Shown here: in pieces, positions 5,269 through 5,881 of the stretch
How positions within the stretch are numbered: the first letter of the stretch is position 1
How the letters are laid out: the number at the start of each line of letters is the position of its first letter
Source: an uncultured Methylophaga sp.
GTDB lineage: Bacteria > Pseudomonadota > Gammaproteobacteria > Nitrosococcales > Methylophagaceae
DNA length: 5,881 bases
Reading direction: 5' to 3'
Assembly (NCBI GenBank): GCA_947631375.1
Contig: CANRLD010000116.1
Location: forward strand, 1-5,881
The notes under the pieces: model-generated
What the model saw: only the letters and a program-made list of their open reading frames with translations
What the model was told of the DNA's origin: nothing
Database searches by the model: none
Translations under genes and position numbers: made by a program

Positions 5269-5881
5269 GCGTTTTCCTGTGACGAGATAAACAATTTATT
5301 TTGATTATCGTCAAAAAATTGCAATGTACGTTTGATGGCATTGACTACGGCTCGAGCAGTAATGGTCGCACCAGTAAATTGATCAAAATCGCCGCCATCT
5401 TTTTTTACTTTCCAACGCGACTCATCCGGTGATTGCAAAGACAAGCCGGTAAACTGCAAAATCCAGTCATCACGATGGGCTTCAATTTTATCGCCGAGAC
5501 CAGGTGTTTCTTTGTGGCTGATAACCCGGACACCAGCAAGACTGCCATCAGTATAAATAGCCATCAGCATATTGATGCTGCCGCTGTAACCATCAGGTGC
5601 AATACTATTGAGTATAACCGCTACTGGTTTATTATTTTTTCTTGCACGATATACGGTGGTTGGTGATTGAGTACCTAACTCTGCCATGGGCGGCAGTTCA
5701 ATGGTGTCATCCAGAAGATTATTATCATAAGCCTGTTTGGGCAGCAGTACATTGAGCGCTTCTAATAATGCCTGCCGTTCATTTTCGGTGATTTGTGGTC
5801 GAGTGCTTTGCTCAATGTAGGCGACCAGTGTTGTAGCAAAAATGGCAAATATAGCTGACATCAAGCCAACGCGAATAACGG
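5265..5881 (-). CDS. rnfG: Rnf/Rsx electron transport complex subunit G, 5' end outside the window
   Basis: FMN-carrying subunit of the Rnf complex: a single N-terminal membrane helix and a periplasmic FMN-binding domain. Motifs include 'APDGYSG', then 'HKETPGLGDKIE', 'WKVKKDGGDFDQ' and 'FTGATITARAVV'. In the last of these, the threonine of 'TGAT' (codon 5366-5364) is the expected site of covalent FMN attachment through a phosphoester. The reading frame has no stop before the window edge: upstream of the ATG at 5861 it continues through TTG, GGC, GTT, CGC and ATT codons. This fits the usual layout, in which a short basic stretch precedes the membrane helix, so the true start is probably to the right of base 5881. 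The visible part covers at least 199 of an expected 205-215 residues. It overlaps rnfE by 4 bases and should follow rnfD. Confidence 0.95.
   Translation of the reverse strand, partial: VIRVGLMSAIFAIFATTLVAYIEQSTRPQITENERQALLEALNVLLPKQAYDNNLLDDTIELPPMAELGTQSPTTVYRARKNNKPVAVILNSIAPDGYSGSINMLMAIYTDGSLAGVRVISHKETPGLGDKIEAHRDDWILQFTGLSLQSPDESRWKVKKDGGDFDQFTGATITARAVVNAIKRTLQFFDDNQNKLFISSQENA

Noticed and set aside
4585..5881. Possibility that the two electron-transport genes are nqrD and nqrC of a sodium-pumping Nqr complex
   Set aside because: The order G-then-E followed by nth, the RnfE-type C-terminal PPGAFIGLG and the close match to E. coli RsxG and RsxE all favour Rnf.

Overview
The window looks like ordinary chromosomal DNA from a gammaproteobacterium, probably an aquatic or marine one outside the Enterobacteriaceae. 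The evidence is the end of an rnf (rsx) operon followed directly by nth, a membrane-anchored cytochrome c5-type protein, a YaiI/YqxD (DUF188) protein and a DUF1841 protein. I see no insertion sequence, phage gene, CRISPR array, tRNA or rRNA. Every gene reads cleanly, with no internal stops or visible frameshifts.

Left part, plus strand: the window opens in the last 53 or so codons of a gene that resembles a DNA-3-methyladenine glycosylase I (Tag-type) protein. A short FUSC-family membrane protein follows, either 342 or 368 residues long depending on the start. It converges with the minus-strand block, and no convincing terminator lies between them (1295-1400).

Middle and right, all minus strand; in transcription order from the right edge: rnfG (5' end outside the window), rnfE, nth, a DUF1841 gene, a zinc-independent alcohol dehydrogenase/quinone oxidoreductase-like gene, a membrane-anchored cytochrome c5 and a yaiI-like gene. 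The first five are packed with overlaps or 2-base gaps (rnfG/rnfE overlap by 4, rnfE-nth gap 2, nth/DUF1841 overlap by 1, DUF1841-adh gap 2), so they very probably form one translationally coupled operon continuing from rnfABCD outside the window. The cytochrome gene is set off by 58 bases holding a consensus -10 box. It ends at a strong Rho-independent hairpin that lies almost on top of the yaiI start codon.

Together the minus-strand block has a redox theme: an Rnf complex moving electrons between NADH and ferredoxin-like carriers, an iron-sulfur DNA glycosylase, an NAD(P)H-dependent reductase and a membrane-tethered c-type cytochrome. I do not see a new multi-gene system. The points most worth a second look are the terminator in the yaiI leader, the paired HxxxH motifs in the uncharacterised DUF1841 protein, and the extension of the rnf-nth operon by two further genes.
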